Part shown: positions 25,913 through 36,605 of the stretch, one piece after another
How the letters are laid out: the number at the start of each line of letters is the position of its first letter
How positions within the stretch are numbered: the stretch's first letter is position 1
Assembly (NCBI GenBank): GCA_030765065.1
Contig: CM060990.1
Location: 414,107,198-414,171,197, forward strand
Length of the DNA: 64,000 bases
Source of the DNA: Deroplatys truncata
Lineage: Eukaryota; Arthropoda; Insecta; Mantodea; Mantidae
Reading direction: 5' to 3'
Notes under the pieces: model-generated
What the model saw: only the letters and a program-made list of their open reading frames with translations
What the model was told of the DNA's origin: nothing
Database searches by the model: none
Made by a program: the position numbers and the translations under genes

Positions 25913-26085
25913 AAGATGGCTCTGTAGTAACATGCAAGATTCATGTTTGGGAGGTACATAGTTCAAATCCCACGTGAACCATCCTCTCTGACTGAGGGTT
26001 ACCAGGTTTTCCTTTCCCAAATATCATTCAGTGTCTACCACCTGTGGTACTGTATGTAGTAGGAATGGGAATCTCTCTCTCACTC
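25913..26085 (+). repeat. Degraded tRNA-derived SINE
   Basis: A box-A-like TGGCTCTGTAG near 25918 and a box-B-like AGTTCAAATCC near 25967 have tRNA-like spacing. They are followed by CCATCCTCTCTGACTGAGGGTTACCAGGTTTTCC, split here as a tail resembling common insect tRNA-SINE bodies. It cannot fold as a functional tRNA. The assignment is from memory of SINE style, so the family is not named. Confidence 0.55.
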
Positions 26086-26251
26086 AAACACATGCGTGCA
26101 AATAAGCAAACACTTTCCTTCAGTGGTAAGTGATAAAATCCAATCAGAATATTCATTTTGATATAAAAATGTTTTTGTTCACATTTTTCTTCAAACTAAG
26201 CATTAAATTTATCACTTTTCCTTCTTACATGTTTCTTCCGATTTTAAAAGT

Positions 26252-26296
26252 GATAATGATGATGATAATAATAATAATAATAACAGCAATAATAAC

Positions 26297-26350
<54 letters not shown>
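26252..26350 (+). repeat. (TAA)n microsatellite
   Basis: GATGATGATAATAATAA passes into a long run of TAA/ATA units with a few CAG/CAA interruptions. It is not attached to any LINE 3' end, which here lies about 155 bp further right. Confidence 0.95.
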
Positions 26351-26505
26351 CTGGGGACAATTCAGCTGTATTTCAGCATCTTATTACATATTACTATATC
26401 TCATCCAAGGATTTGTCGGTTTTCATTTATTGCATTTATCTATGTTATAACCCATTAAATATTATGTAACTCAAAGCAAAAGCAACGTTTTCAAGTAATG
26501 TAACG

Positions 26506-28020
26506 TGATGAAGATGATGATGATGATGATATAGCATTAAGGGCGCTAAACAGCTGAAGTCATCAGCGCCCTTACAATGTATAAAATTGAAAATCCAGAA
26601 AATAAAATACGGGACACAAACCCGCTTAGTCAAAGCAATAAAAAACATATCCAAGTCTAAAAACCACCACACTAAAAACTTTGTAAATAAAACAATGAAA
26701 CATTAAACTACGTGTCAGGAACTGTAGAAGTCAAGGGACCAGAGCGCCAAAGGACCCCAGGGGCGAACAGCACCCCAGTAAAAAATAAAATATAAAATCA
26801 AAAACTAAAAAACGCTCAGCACATTAAATGCGTCGACTAAAACCACTGTCACGGATAAAATAAAAAAGACATTCTACAGTACGCGCTTCGTCTGAAAAAA
26901 CGTTGGCCATACCAATAGGCAGAGACACTCGAACGCGCAATTTGTGCTAAAACCTGACACTCTGTTAAAATGTGACGCAAAGTTAAGGGCGCACCACACC
27001 GCTCACAAAGTGGTGCGGGGTCACCATTGAAAAGGTATCTATGACTAAAAAGGCAATGTCCGATTCGTAAACGAGCTAAAATTACCTCTTCCCGGCGAGA
27101 AGAGCGATAAAAGGTACCCCAGACTAAGGGGAGAGGTTTAACCGCCCGCAACTTGATCCCCCGGAGGGCTTTCCACTCATCGCGCCAAAGCGAGAGGATG
27201 CGGTATCGTAAAATAACATAAAAATCTGCAGAAGGAACAACACAGGTAAAACATCTTAGTGATAAAAGCGCCGATTTGGAAGCGGCGTCGGCAGACTCGT
27301 TTCCTGAGATGCCCACATGACCTGGAATCCACAAGAAGGAAACGCTGATGACAGAGGCAGCAAGCGAGTGGAGCAGGTCATGTATGCGCTGTACGAGAGG
27401 GTGGTAATTGTACAGCGCGTTAATACTCCGAAGTGCAATCAAAGAGTCCGTATAAACAACACAGTGTCGCAAGTCGTGCCGCTGAATGTATAAAACAGAT
27501 TGATAAATACTATAAAGTTCGGCGGTAAAAATCGAACATTGCCCAGGTAAACGAAAGATAAAACTATTGTCATCAAAAACAAAGGCACACCCTACTCCAA
27601 AATAAGTCTTAGACTCATCAGTATAAATAGAACGATATTCCCAGAATTGCACCTGTAATTCTAAAAACGCTGATCTAAAGACTGAAGAAGGGGTCTCATT
27701 CTTCGACAGCGACGCTAACCCAAGGTGACAGTGGGCCTCAGCACGCAACGGAGAAAAACGCGTTTCCCCCCTTGGAAGGGCCGGCACTGGCCTAACGTCC
27801 AGTTGTCGAAGAAGCTGTCAAAATCGAACCCCTGGAGGGAGCAATGCAGCGGAGCTAATGAAATATTGCCGATCAAGCGACTCCGCGGAAAATAACTCGA
27901 ACGACGGCAGGTCAGGCAAGCTTGAGAGTCGACAGGCATAGCTGCACAAAAGCATCTCACGCCTGAAAGACAGTGAAGGCTCAGCAGCTTCAACATATAG
28001 ACTAGGTACAGGGCTGGTTA
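26506..28020 (-). mobile_element. LINE copy 7, 5'-truncated in RT
   Basis: Tail TGATGAAGATGATGATGATGATG (split here; 26507-26530), 3' hairpin, older-type 3'UTR, then ORF2 from the stop to the RT C-terminal part. RNase H is open at 26849-27787 (YTDESKTYFGVGCAF with Gly changed to Glu, WIPGHVGISGNESADAASK). It ends at GGGCTGGTTA (28020) directly against the tail of copy 8. Copy 13 stops at the same position of the element. Confidence 0.9.
26831..28015 (-). pseudogene. LINE copy 7 ORF2 C-terminal fragment
   Basis: Encodes the end of the RT domain and RNase H plus the finger LCERCGAPLTLRHILTEC. A frameshift near 26930 separates the finger from the natural C-terminus, and another near 27750 separates RNase H from the RT end. 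In the first RNase H motif the usual TDGSK reads TDESK: the catalytic Asp is kept but the following Gly is lost. Confidence 0.85.
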
Positions 28021-28448
28021 GATGATGATGATGATGATATGCGGCTTAAGGGCGCTAAACTACTGAGGTCATCAGCGCCCTTAAAATGTATAAAATATAA
28101 AGTCAAAATATAAAAACAGGTAAAAGAACTGCATAATTAAAAACAGGACGAAAACCCGCGATGTCAAAAAGGCTAAAAATAACAATAAGATAACAATAAC
28201 AACAATAATAACAACAATAACATCAATAACAACAATAAAATCAATAACAACAATAAAATCAATAACAACAATAAGAACAATATAAATATCTGAAAAAACC
28301 AACACACTAAAAGCATAGGCAGTAAACGATTAAAACGTGTCAAGAACTATAGAATGCGAGGGACATGAGCGCCATATGTCCACTGGGGATTAGAGTCCCC
28401 ATAAAAACTGACAGAAGAAAAGTATTAAGCTAAAAGACGCTCAACGCA

Positions 28449-31400
28449 TTAAATGCGCAGAGTAAAATCACTATCATGAATAAAACGTAAAACACATTCT
28501 ACAGCACGCGTGTCGTCTGCCAAAACGTTGGCTAGGCCAATAGGCAGACCCAGGCGGGCACGCAATGCAGCTAAAACCTGACACTCTGTTAAAATATGAC
28601 GCACCGTCAAGGGCACGTCACACTGCCCACAGAGTGGTGCGGGGTCACCACTGAGCAAATACCTATGACTAAAAACACAATGTCCAATCCGTAAACGAGC
28701 TAAAATTACCTCTTCCCGACGACAAGAACGAGAAGAGGTATCCCAGATCAACGGGAAAGGCTTAACCTCCCGCAACTTGTTCCCCCGGAGGGCCGTCCAC
28801 TCATCGCGCCAGCGCGAGAGGATGCGGCAACGTAAAACAACACACGAATCTGACGAGGGAACAACAGAGGTAAAAAATCTGGGTAATAAAATCGCCGATT
28901 TCGCAGCGGCGTCGGCAGACTCATTACCTGAGATGCCCACATGACCTGGAATCCACATGAAGGACACGCTGATGCCAGAGACACCCAGCGAGTGGAGCAG
29001 GTCATGTATGCGCTGTACGAGTGGGTGGTAATTGTACAGCGCAGTAATACTCTGAAGGGCACTCAGAGAGTCCGTACAAATAAAACAGTGCCGTAAGTCG
29101 TGCCGCTGAATGTATAAAACGGATTGATAAATGCTAAAAAGTTCGGCGGTAAAAATTGAACATTGTCGAGGTAAACGAAAAGTAAAACTCTCTACACCAA
29201 AAACAAAGGCACATCCTACTCCAACATCAGTCTTAGACCCATCGGTATATATAAAATGACAGTCCCCGAACTGCGCCTGTAGTTCTAAAAAGGCGGATCT
29301 AAGAACAGAAGCAGGGGTCGCATTTTTCGGCATCGACGTCAGCCCAAGGTGGATGTGGGCCTCAGCGCGCGACCATGGAGGAAAACGCGTTTCCCCTCGG
29401 GTAAGGGCCGGCGCTGGCGAAACGTCCAAATGCCGAAGTAGCAGTCGAAATCGAACCCCTGGGGGGAGCAATGCAGCGGAGCTAACTAAATATTGCCGAT
29501 CAAGCGAATCCTCGTAAAATACATCGAAGGACGGGTGGTTAGGCAACCTTGAGAGCCGACAAGCATAGCTACATAAGAGCATCTCACGCCTGAAAGACAG
29601 CGGAGGCTCTGCAGCCTCAGCGTAAAGACTGGGCACGGTGCTAGTTGGAAAGGCCCCTGTAGCGACTCTAATACCACGATGATGAATGGGATTCAAACGA
29701 CGTAACACAGATGGACGTGCCGACGAATAAACAATACACCCGTAATCAAGTTTGGATCGGACCAAAGAGCGATAAAGGCGAAGAAGGACGGTCCGATCAG
29801 CTCCCCAGGATGTGCCACTTAAAACACGTAAAAGATTAAGAGAACGGTCACACTTTGCTTTTAAAAAGGAAACGTGCGAGGTCCAACACAACTTTCTATG
29901 AAAAATCAACCCCAAAAATTTCGCCTCGTCTGCAAACGGAAGTATCCCTGTCCCAAGATGGAGAGAGGGCGGAGGGAAATACTTCCGGCGCCAGAAGTTG
30001 ATGCAGACGGATTTCTTGGCGGAGAAATTAAAGCCGTTGGCGTTACTCCAGGCGGAGAGACGGTCGATACAGCTCTGGAGACGGCGTCCGAGTAAACAGG
30101 TCCGCCGTGAACTGCAATAAATAGCGAAATCGTCAACAAAAAGGGACGATGAAATGCCAGGTGGAATACAATCAACAATGGGGTTGATAGCAATCGCAAA
30201 AAGTGTGACACTGAGTACAGAGCCCTGCGGTACTCCGTTCTCTTGAATAAAACGACGAGATAAAACCGAGCCCACACGTACACGAAAGACGCGGTCCGTC
30301 ATAAACTCCCGAAGAAATATGGGAAGACGACCGCGGATATTCCAATCGTGAAGTGTACGTAAAATGCCGCCCCTCCAACAAGTGTCATAAGCTTTCTCCA
30401 GGTCAAAAAATACAGCCACGGTTCGACACTTTCTCAGAAATCCATTCATAACATGCGTCGACAGGGACACCAGATGATCGACGGTACAGCGATAGCGACG
30501 AAATCCGCACTGAGCGTTCGCTAAAAGTTTCTGAGACTCAAGCCACCATGTCAACCGCCCGTTGATCATGCGCTCCATCACCTTGCAAATGCAACTGGTG
30601 AGGGAGATAGGGCGGTAGCTGGAAGGTAGTTGGCGATCCTTCCCAGGCTTAAGAATGGGGACAATGGTGGCTTCGCGCCAAACGGAAGGAAAAAGGCCGT
30701 CTTGCCAAATACGGTTATAGACCTGTAGGAGAAAGAGTTTACTGTCGGCTGAAAGGTGCTTTAACATCAGGACATGAATGCCGTCCGGCCCAGGAGCGGA
30801 GAGCCTAGAGCAATGAAGAGCGTGCTCCAGCTCCCTCATTGTGAATAGGTTGTTATAGCACTCATCATTAGCAGACCGAAAAGTATATGATGCGGAATCC
30901 AGCCGGTCTTTAAGAGAGCGAAAGCCGGCGGAATAATGGTCTGAACTGGAAACCGACTCAAAGGCAGCACCCAGAGTGTTAGCGATGGCAGCCGGATCCA
31001 CTATGGTGGCATTAGAAACCTGAAGGCCAGAAACAGTACAATGTGACACTTTACCTGAGAAGCGACGAAGTTTATCCCAAACAACGGATGAAGGCGTAAA
31101 ACGATTAAAAGACTCGACAAAACGAGCCCAAGATGCCTTCTTGCTATCCTGAATAATGCGACGACCCTAGCGCGCGATTGTTTAAAAGTCACCAAGTTAG
31201 CATGTGTAGGGTGTCGCCGAAACACCCTAAGTGCAGACCTACGGGCACGAACGGCGTCCCGACAATCCTCGTTCCACCACGGAACAGGTGGCCGCCGAGG
31301 TTGGGAGGATGAACGGGGTATTGCACGTTCGGCGGCTGAGAAAATAATAGACGTAAGGTGCTGCACTAGTTGATTAATGTCGGAGAAGGGCTGGTCGTCA

Positions 31401-32137
31401 AAATGCACGAGGCTGGAATACAAGCTCCAGTCGGCTTTTGCGAATATCCAGGTAGGTACTCTGGAATGCTGTACGTGGTGCGACAGAAGAGAAACGATGC
31501 AGGGGTAATGGTCGCTGGAGTAGGTGTCAGCGACGACGTTCCACTGAAGACGACGGGCAAGCTGGAGTGAGCAAATGGCAAGGTCCAGGTGAGAGAAAGT
31601 ACCAGAAGAATCAGAAATAAAAGTAGGTGCACCTGTATTGAGGATGGAAAGATTAAACTGATAAGAAATGTCGGAAAGAAGAGTTCCCCTCGCACAAGCC
31701 CTCGGCGAACCCCACAGTGGGTGATGGGCATTAAAATCTCCCAACAGAGGAAATGGTGTTGGGAGAGCGGACAGGAGAGCTCGAATGTCCGCGGGAGCGA
31801 GGGGTGACGATGGAGGGGTATACACAGAACAAACAGAAAAGAAAAAACCGGGTAACTGCAGTCTAATGGCAACAGCTTGCAAGTCGGACGTAAGTGTGAT
31901 AGTTTGAAAATGAACCTCATTACGCACTAAGAACATGACACCTCCATGAGCAGGAGTACCCTCCTCCGGTTCAAGGTCGTAGCGAACCGGAGTATATCCT
32001 CGGAGATCAAAAGGATCATGAGGGCGAAGCTTAGTCTCCTGCAAAAACATGACCTTAGGCGAATGGGAACGCAATAAAAGTTGCAGTTCCGGCCTATGCG
32101 ATCGTACACCACGTACATTGCAGGTCAGGATAGCCAT
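28449..32137 (-). pseudogene. LINE copy 8 ORF2 polyprotein, single net frameshift
   Basis: Starts MAILTCNVRGVRSH at 32137. The endonuclease is complete (LQETKLRPHDPFD, LLGDFNAHHPLWGS, SSDHYPCIVSL). One base is missing near 31165 (GACGACCCTAG against GACGAGCCCTGG elsewhere), breaking the frame in the linker. The rest is open for more than 866 codons: RT with SYRPISLTSCICKVMERM, NGVPQGSVLSVTLF and FVDDFAIYCSSRR; RNase H with FIYTDGSKTDVGVGCAF, FTAELFSIYQS, CTDSLSAL and IPGHVGISGNESADAAAK; finger LCGQCDVPLTVRHILTEC. This is the least damaged ORF2 after copy 12. Confidence 0.92.
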
Positions 32138-32164
32138 TAAGAAAATGGGATAAACTGTCTACTT

Positions 32165-32474
32165 AGAAGAACGGCTTAAAATTACCTTTTGTTTAACCTT
32201 TTGGCTCGGGCTTTTGGTATGGAGTTGGTCAGACTCCATAGTCTTTTCGAAGGGAGTACCCACGTGCTCAGAGCCAGAGACCGATTCAAGCGCCGAGAAT
32301 CGGTTCTGGGTGGCGAAGTGTGAGGGGTGCCGCTGAGCGCGGCTTGTCCCAGGAACTTCCTGGGACTGCGACCCCCGAGGAGGGGAAGGTGAACCCTGCG
32401 TAGTGTGAACACGTGGAGGGCCTTTTAAAAAGTCTTCTCTTCGAAATTTCCCCTTCGGTTTTTTCTCAGTGGCG
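32165..32474 (-). pseudogene. LINE copy 8 ORF1 C-terminal fragment
   Basis: Only the basic Pro/Ser/Arg-rich end of ORF1 is present, in two frames. It lacks the zinc knuckles because the insertion is 5'-truncated here. Confidence 0.75.
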
Positions 32475-32900
32475 TGATGATGATGATGATGATATGCGGT
32501 TTAAGGGCGCTAAACTGCTGCGGTCATCAGCGCCCTTACAATGTGTAGAATATAAGGTCAAAATATAAAAGACACGTAAAAAACCGCATAATTAAAAAAC
32601 AGGACACAAACCCGCGATTTCAAAAAAGTTAAAAATAAAAATAGAATAACAATAAGAATAATAACAATAACAATAAGAACAATAACAATAATAACAATAA
32701 CAACAATAATAACAATAACAATAATAATAACAATAAATATATCTGAAAAACCAACACAATAACAGCATAGGCAATAAAAGATTAAAACGTGTCAAGGACT
32801 GTAGAATTCGAAGGACATGGGCGCCTTTTGTCCACTGGGTATTAGAGTCCCCATAAAAAATAGAGAGAATAAAATTACTACGTAAAAGACGCTCATCGCA

Positions 32901-34497
32901 TTAAATGCGCAGATTAAAATCACTATCATGAATAAAACGTAAAACACATTCTACAGCACACGTGTCGTCTGCCAAAACGTTGGCTAGGCCAACAGGCAGA
33001 CCCACACGAGCACGCAATGCAGCTAAAACCTGACACTCTGTTAAAATGTGACGCACCGTTAAGGGCACGTCACACTGCCCACAGAGTGGTGCGGGGTCAC
33101 CACTGAGCAAATACCTATGACTAAAAACACAATGTCCAATCCGTAAACGAGCTAAAATTACCTCTTCCCGACGATAAGAACGAGAACAGGTACCCCAGAT
33201 CAACGAAAAAGGCTTAACCTCCCGCAACTTGTTCCCCCGGAGGGCCGTCCACTCATCGCGCCAGCGCGAGAGGATGCGGCGACGTAAAATAACACACGAA
33301 TCTGACGAGGGAACAACAGAGGTAAAGAATCTGGGTAATAAAATCGCCGATTTGACAGCGGCGTCGGCAGACTCATTACCTGAGATGCCCACATGACCTG
33401 GAATCCACATGAAGGACACGCTGATGCCAGAGACACCAAGGGAGTGAAGCAGGTCATGTATGCGCTGTACGAGTGGGTGGTAATGGTACAGCACATGAAT
33501 AGTCTGAAGGGCACTCAGAGAGTCCGTACAAATAAAACAGTGGCGTAAGTCGTGTCGCTGAATGTATAAAACAGATTGATAAATGCTAAAAAGTTCGGCG
33601 GTAAAAATTGAACATTGTCGAGGTAAACGAAAAGTAAAACTCTGTACACCAAAAACAAAGGCACATCCTACTCCAACATCAGTCTTAGACCCATTAGTAT
33701 ATATAAAATGACAGTCCCCGAACTGCGCCTGTAGTTCTAAAAAGGCGGATCTAAGAACAGAAGCAGGGGTCGCATTTTTCGGCATCGACGTTAGCCCAAG
33801 GTGGATGTGGTCCTCAGCGCGCGACCATGGAGGAAAACGCGTTTCCCCTCGGGTAAGGGCCGGCGCTGGCGTAACGTCCAAATGCCGAAGTAGCAGTCGA
33901 AATCGAACCCCTGGAAGGAGCAATGCAGAGGAGCTAACGAAATATTGGCGATCAAGCGAATCCTCGTAAAATACATCGAAGGACGGGTGGTTAGGCAAGC
34001 TTGAGAGCCGACAAGCATAGCTGCACAAAAGCACCTCACGCCGAAAGGACAGCGGAGGCTCTGCAGCTTCTGCGTACAGACTGGGTACAGGGCTAGTTGG
34101 AAAGGCAAAGAAGGACGGTCCGATCAGCTCCCCAGGATGTGCCACTTAAAACACGTAAAATATTAAGAGAACGGTCACACTTTGCTTGTAAAAAGGAAAC
34201 GTGCGAGGTCCAACACAACTTCCTATCAAAAATCAACCCCAAAAATTTCGCCTCGTCTGCAAACGGAAGTATCCCTGGCCCAAGATGAAGAGAGGGCGGA
34301 GGGAAATATTTCCGGTGCCAGAAGTTGATGCAGACGGATTTCTCGGGCGGAGAAATTAAAGCCGTTGGCGTTACTCCAGGCGTAGAGACGGTCGATACCG
34401 CTCTGGAGACGGCGTTCGAGTAGACAGGTCCGCCGTGAACTGCATTAAATGGCAAAATCGTCAACAAAAAGGGACAATGACGTGCCAGGTGACAATG
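32901..34497 (-). pseudogene. LINE copy 9 ORF2 remnant (RNase H + RT pieces)
   Basis: Open for 414 codons at 32901-34145: RT C-terminal part, RNase H (FIYTNGSKTDVGVGCAF, with catalytic Asp changed to Asn; IPGHVGISGNESADAAVK) and the C-terminal finger. After the 130 bp deletion a further RT piece with FVDDFAI lies at about 34110-34490, frameshifted by an extra G near 34345. Confidence 0.87.
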
Positions 34498-35098
34498 CAC
34501 CTCGGGCTCTGACATCCCGGGCGTTACCCCGGCTTGGGTGAGTGGCCTATCTATACCTATCTCACTCCAGGGTCACACCTCCCAGAACATAGACAGAGGG
34601 ACCCAATGGCCGTCGGAAGTCAGCAGCTCATGCAATGGCCCCCCCGCGGGACTGCAGTTGAATACGGATACGAACACATACCCTACATGACGACCCCGGG
34701 TGGTAGGAATGACGCCATTACCCACTCACCCAGCTGCGCACGCGTTGCGCGGGTATCCGTCAGGCTGTGTCCACGGAGGATGAACATAAAAGGTTGAAAG
34801 AAACTAAAAGTGTGTGGGCGTTTCGCAATCAAGGTAGGCCGGCGAAGAAGTAAAAGAGACGCGTAAATGAATGGGCGTTGTGCGAAGTTTGCATAAATAG
34901 AAGAGAAGAAAGAAGCGATGGCGAGGGGCGACGTGGAATGAAATGCACAGAACGCACGAGAGCCTACCTTGAGTCCTCCGGTCACGAGAACGAACCCACC
35001 TCGACCGGACGGGGATGAAAGTGTGAAAATGGGTATGGATGGCTCGGGTACCCCGGGTGCGCCTAACACGTACTCACAAATGGTGAGCCCCTGGGGGG
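34498..35098 (-). promoter_or_regulatory. LINE copy 9 5'UTR
   Basis: Matches the other 5'UTRs from the CCTCGGGCTCTGAC block up to the terminal hairpins, here with the second hairpin altered to CCCCTGGGGGG. It is now followed only by RT-derived sequence. Confidence 0.65.
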
Positions 35099-36188
35099 GA
35101 GACGCTGACCCCAGAGACACCAAGCGAGTGGAGCAGGTCATGTATGCGCTGTACGAGTGGGTGGTAATGGTACAGCGCAGTAATACTCTGAAGGGCACTC
35201 ATAGAGTTCGTACATATAAAGCAGTGCCGTAAGTCAAGCCGCTGAATGTATAAAACGGATTGCTAAATGCTAAAAAATTCGGCGGTAAAAATTGAACATT
35301 GTCTAGGTAAACGAAACGTAAAACTAACACTGACCAAAAACAAAGGTAAATCCAACTCCAACTTCAGTCTTAGATCCGTCAGTAAAGATAAAATGGAAGA
35401 CAGAAGAAGCGGTCTCAGTCTTCGGCATCGACGTTAGCCCAAGGTGACAGTAGGCCTCAGCGCGGGACCATGGAGGAAAACACGTTTCCCCCCGTGGAAG
35501 GGCCGGCGCTGGCGGAACGTCTAAATGCCGAAGGAGCTGTCGAAAGCGAACCCCTGGAGGGAGCAAAGCAGAGGAGCTAATGAAATAGTGACGATCAAGT
35601 GACTCCTCGAAAAATAACTCGAAGGACGGGTGGTCAGGCAAGCTTGAGAGTCGACAGGCACAGCTGCACAAGAGCATCTCACGCCTGAAGGACAGCGGAG
35701 GCTCTGCACCTTCAGCATACAGGCCTAGAACAGGGCTGGTTGGAAAGGCCCCTGTAGCGACTCTTATGCCACGATGGTGAATGGCATTCAATCGACGTAA
35801 CACAGATGGACGTGCCGACGAATAGACAATGCACCCGTAATCAAGCTTGGATCGGACCAAAGAGCGATACAGGCGAAGAAGAACGGTCCGATCAGCTCCC
35901 CAGGATGTGCCACTTAAAACACGTAAAAGAGTAAGACAACGGTCACACTTAGCTTTTAAAAAGGAAATGTTTGAGGTCCAAAACAACTTCCTATCAAAAA
36001 TCAACCCCAAAAATTTCACCTCGTCTGCAAACGGAAGCATATCCGGCACAAGATGGAGAGAGGGCGGAGGGAAATATTTCCGGCGACAGAAGTTGTTGCA
36101 GACGGATTTCTCGGCGGAGAAATTAAAGCCGTTGGCGTTACTCCAGGCGTAGAGACGGTCGATACAGCTCTGGAGACGGCGTTCGAGT
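35099..36188 (-). mobile_element. LINE copy 10, ORF2 fragment lacking both ends
   Basis: Starts inside RNase H (GACGCTGACCCCAGAGAC) against the 5' end of copy 9 and stops inside the RT (GGCGTTCGAGT) against the tail of copy 11. Open at 35324-36049: LDYGCIVYSSARPSVLRR, then FIFTDGSKTEVGVGFTF. A small deletion near 35396 removes part of the spacer before RNase H. The sequence is closest to copy 13. The 5' truncation fits insertion into the tail of copy 11; the 3' loss was probably caused by arrival of copy 9 or by later recombination. Confidence 0.85.
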
Positions 36189-36605
36189 ATGATGATGATA
36201 TGCGGTTTAAGGGCGCTAAACTGCTATGGTCATCAGCGCCCTTACAGTGTGTAAAAGATAAGGTCAAAATGTAAAACAGGTAAAAGAACCGCATATTTAA
36301 AAACGGGACCCAAACCCGCGATGATCAAAAAGCTAAAATTAACAATATAACAATAACAAATAAAACAATAACAATAATAACAATAACAACAATAACAATA
36401 AAAACAATACTAACAATAACAACAATAATAAGAACAAGACAAAGATCTGAAAAACAACACACTAAAAGCATAGGCAGTAAAGGATTAAAACGTGTCAGGA
36501 ACTGTAGAATGCGAGGGACATGAGCGCCATATGTCCACTGGGGATAAGAGTTCCCATACAAAAACCGACAGGATAAAAGTACGAAGTTAACAGACGCCCA
36601 ACGCA

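Larger units (their letters stand above)
22967..26505. other. Host intronic sequence around a short exon
   Basis: AT-rich, mostly unique-looking DNA without LINE sequence. It holds one host exon (24056-24199), a small inverted repeat TTTGACCC...GGGTCAAA (23955-23978), a SINE relic and a TAA microsatellite. I see no further exon that I could support, but exons below about 100 bp could be missed. Confidence 0.6.
28021..32474 (-). mobile_element. LINE copy 8, near-intact ORF2, 5'-truncated in ORF1
   Basis: GAT-type tail at 28021-28037, 3' hairpin, AAC/AAT tract (28185-28272), ORF2 (28449-32137) with one net frameshift, and the last ~300 bp of ORF1 ending at CTCAGTGGCG (32474). There the (TGA)n tail of copy 9 begins. 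The ORF1 end is more diverged than the rest (TTCGAAATTTCCCCTTCGG). Read as a 5'-truncated insertion into copy 9's tail. Confidence 0.92.
32475..35098 (-). mobile_element. LINE copy 9, deletion derivative with both ends
   Basis: Both termini are present: (TGA)n tail plus 3' hairpin on the left, and CTCACAAATGGTGAG plus CCCCTGGGGGG near 35073-35097 on the right. Endonuclease and ORF1 are missing: at about 34497 the RT region is joined to the 5'UTR. A second deletion of about 130 bp at 34107 lies in the RT, with AGGC at both edges. At 2.6 kb it has the layout of a non-autonomous derivative (5'UTR, part of ORF2, 3'UTR). Its 5' end abuts 3'-deleted copy 10. Confidence 0.9.

Noticed and set aside
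25913-25985. tRNA gene
   Set aside because: Box A and box B are degenerate and the arms do not pair. It fits a SINE relic better.
26130-26450. 106-codon frame with a long isoleucine run
   Set aside because: It is the TAA/ATA microsatellite read in frame.
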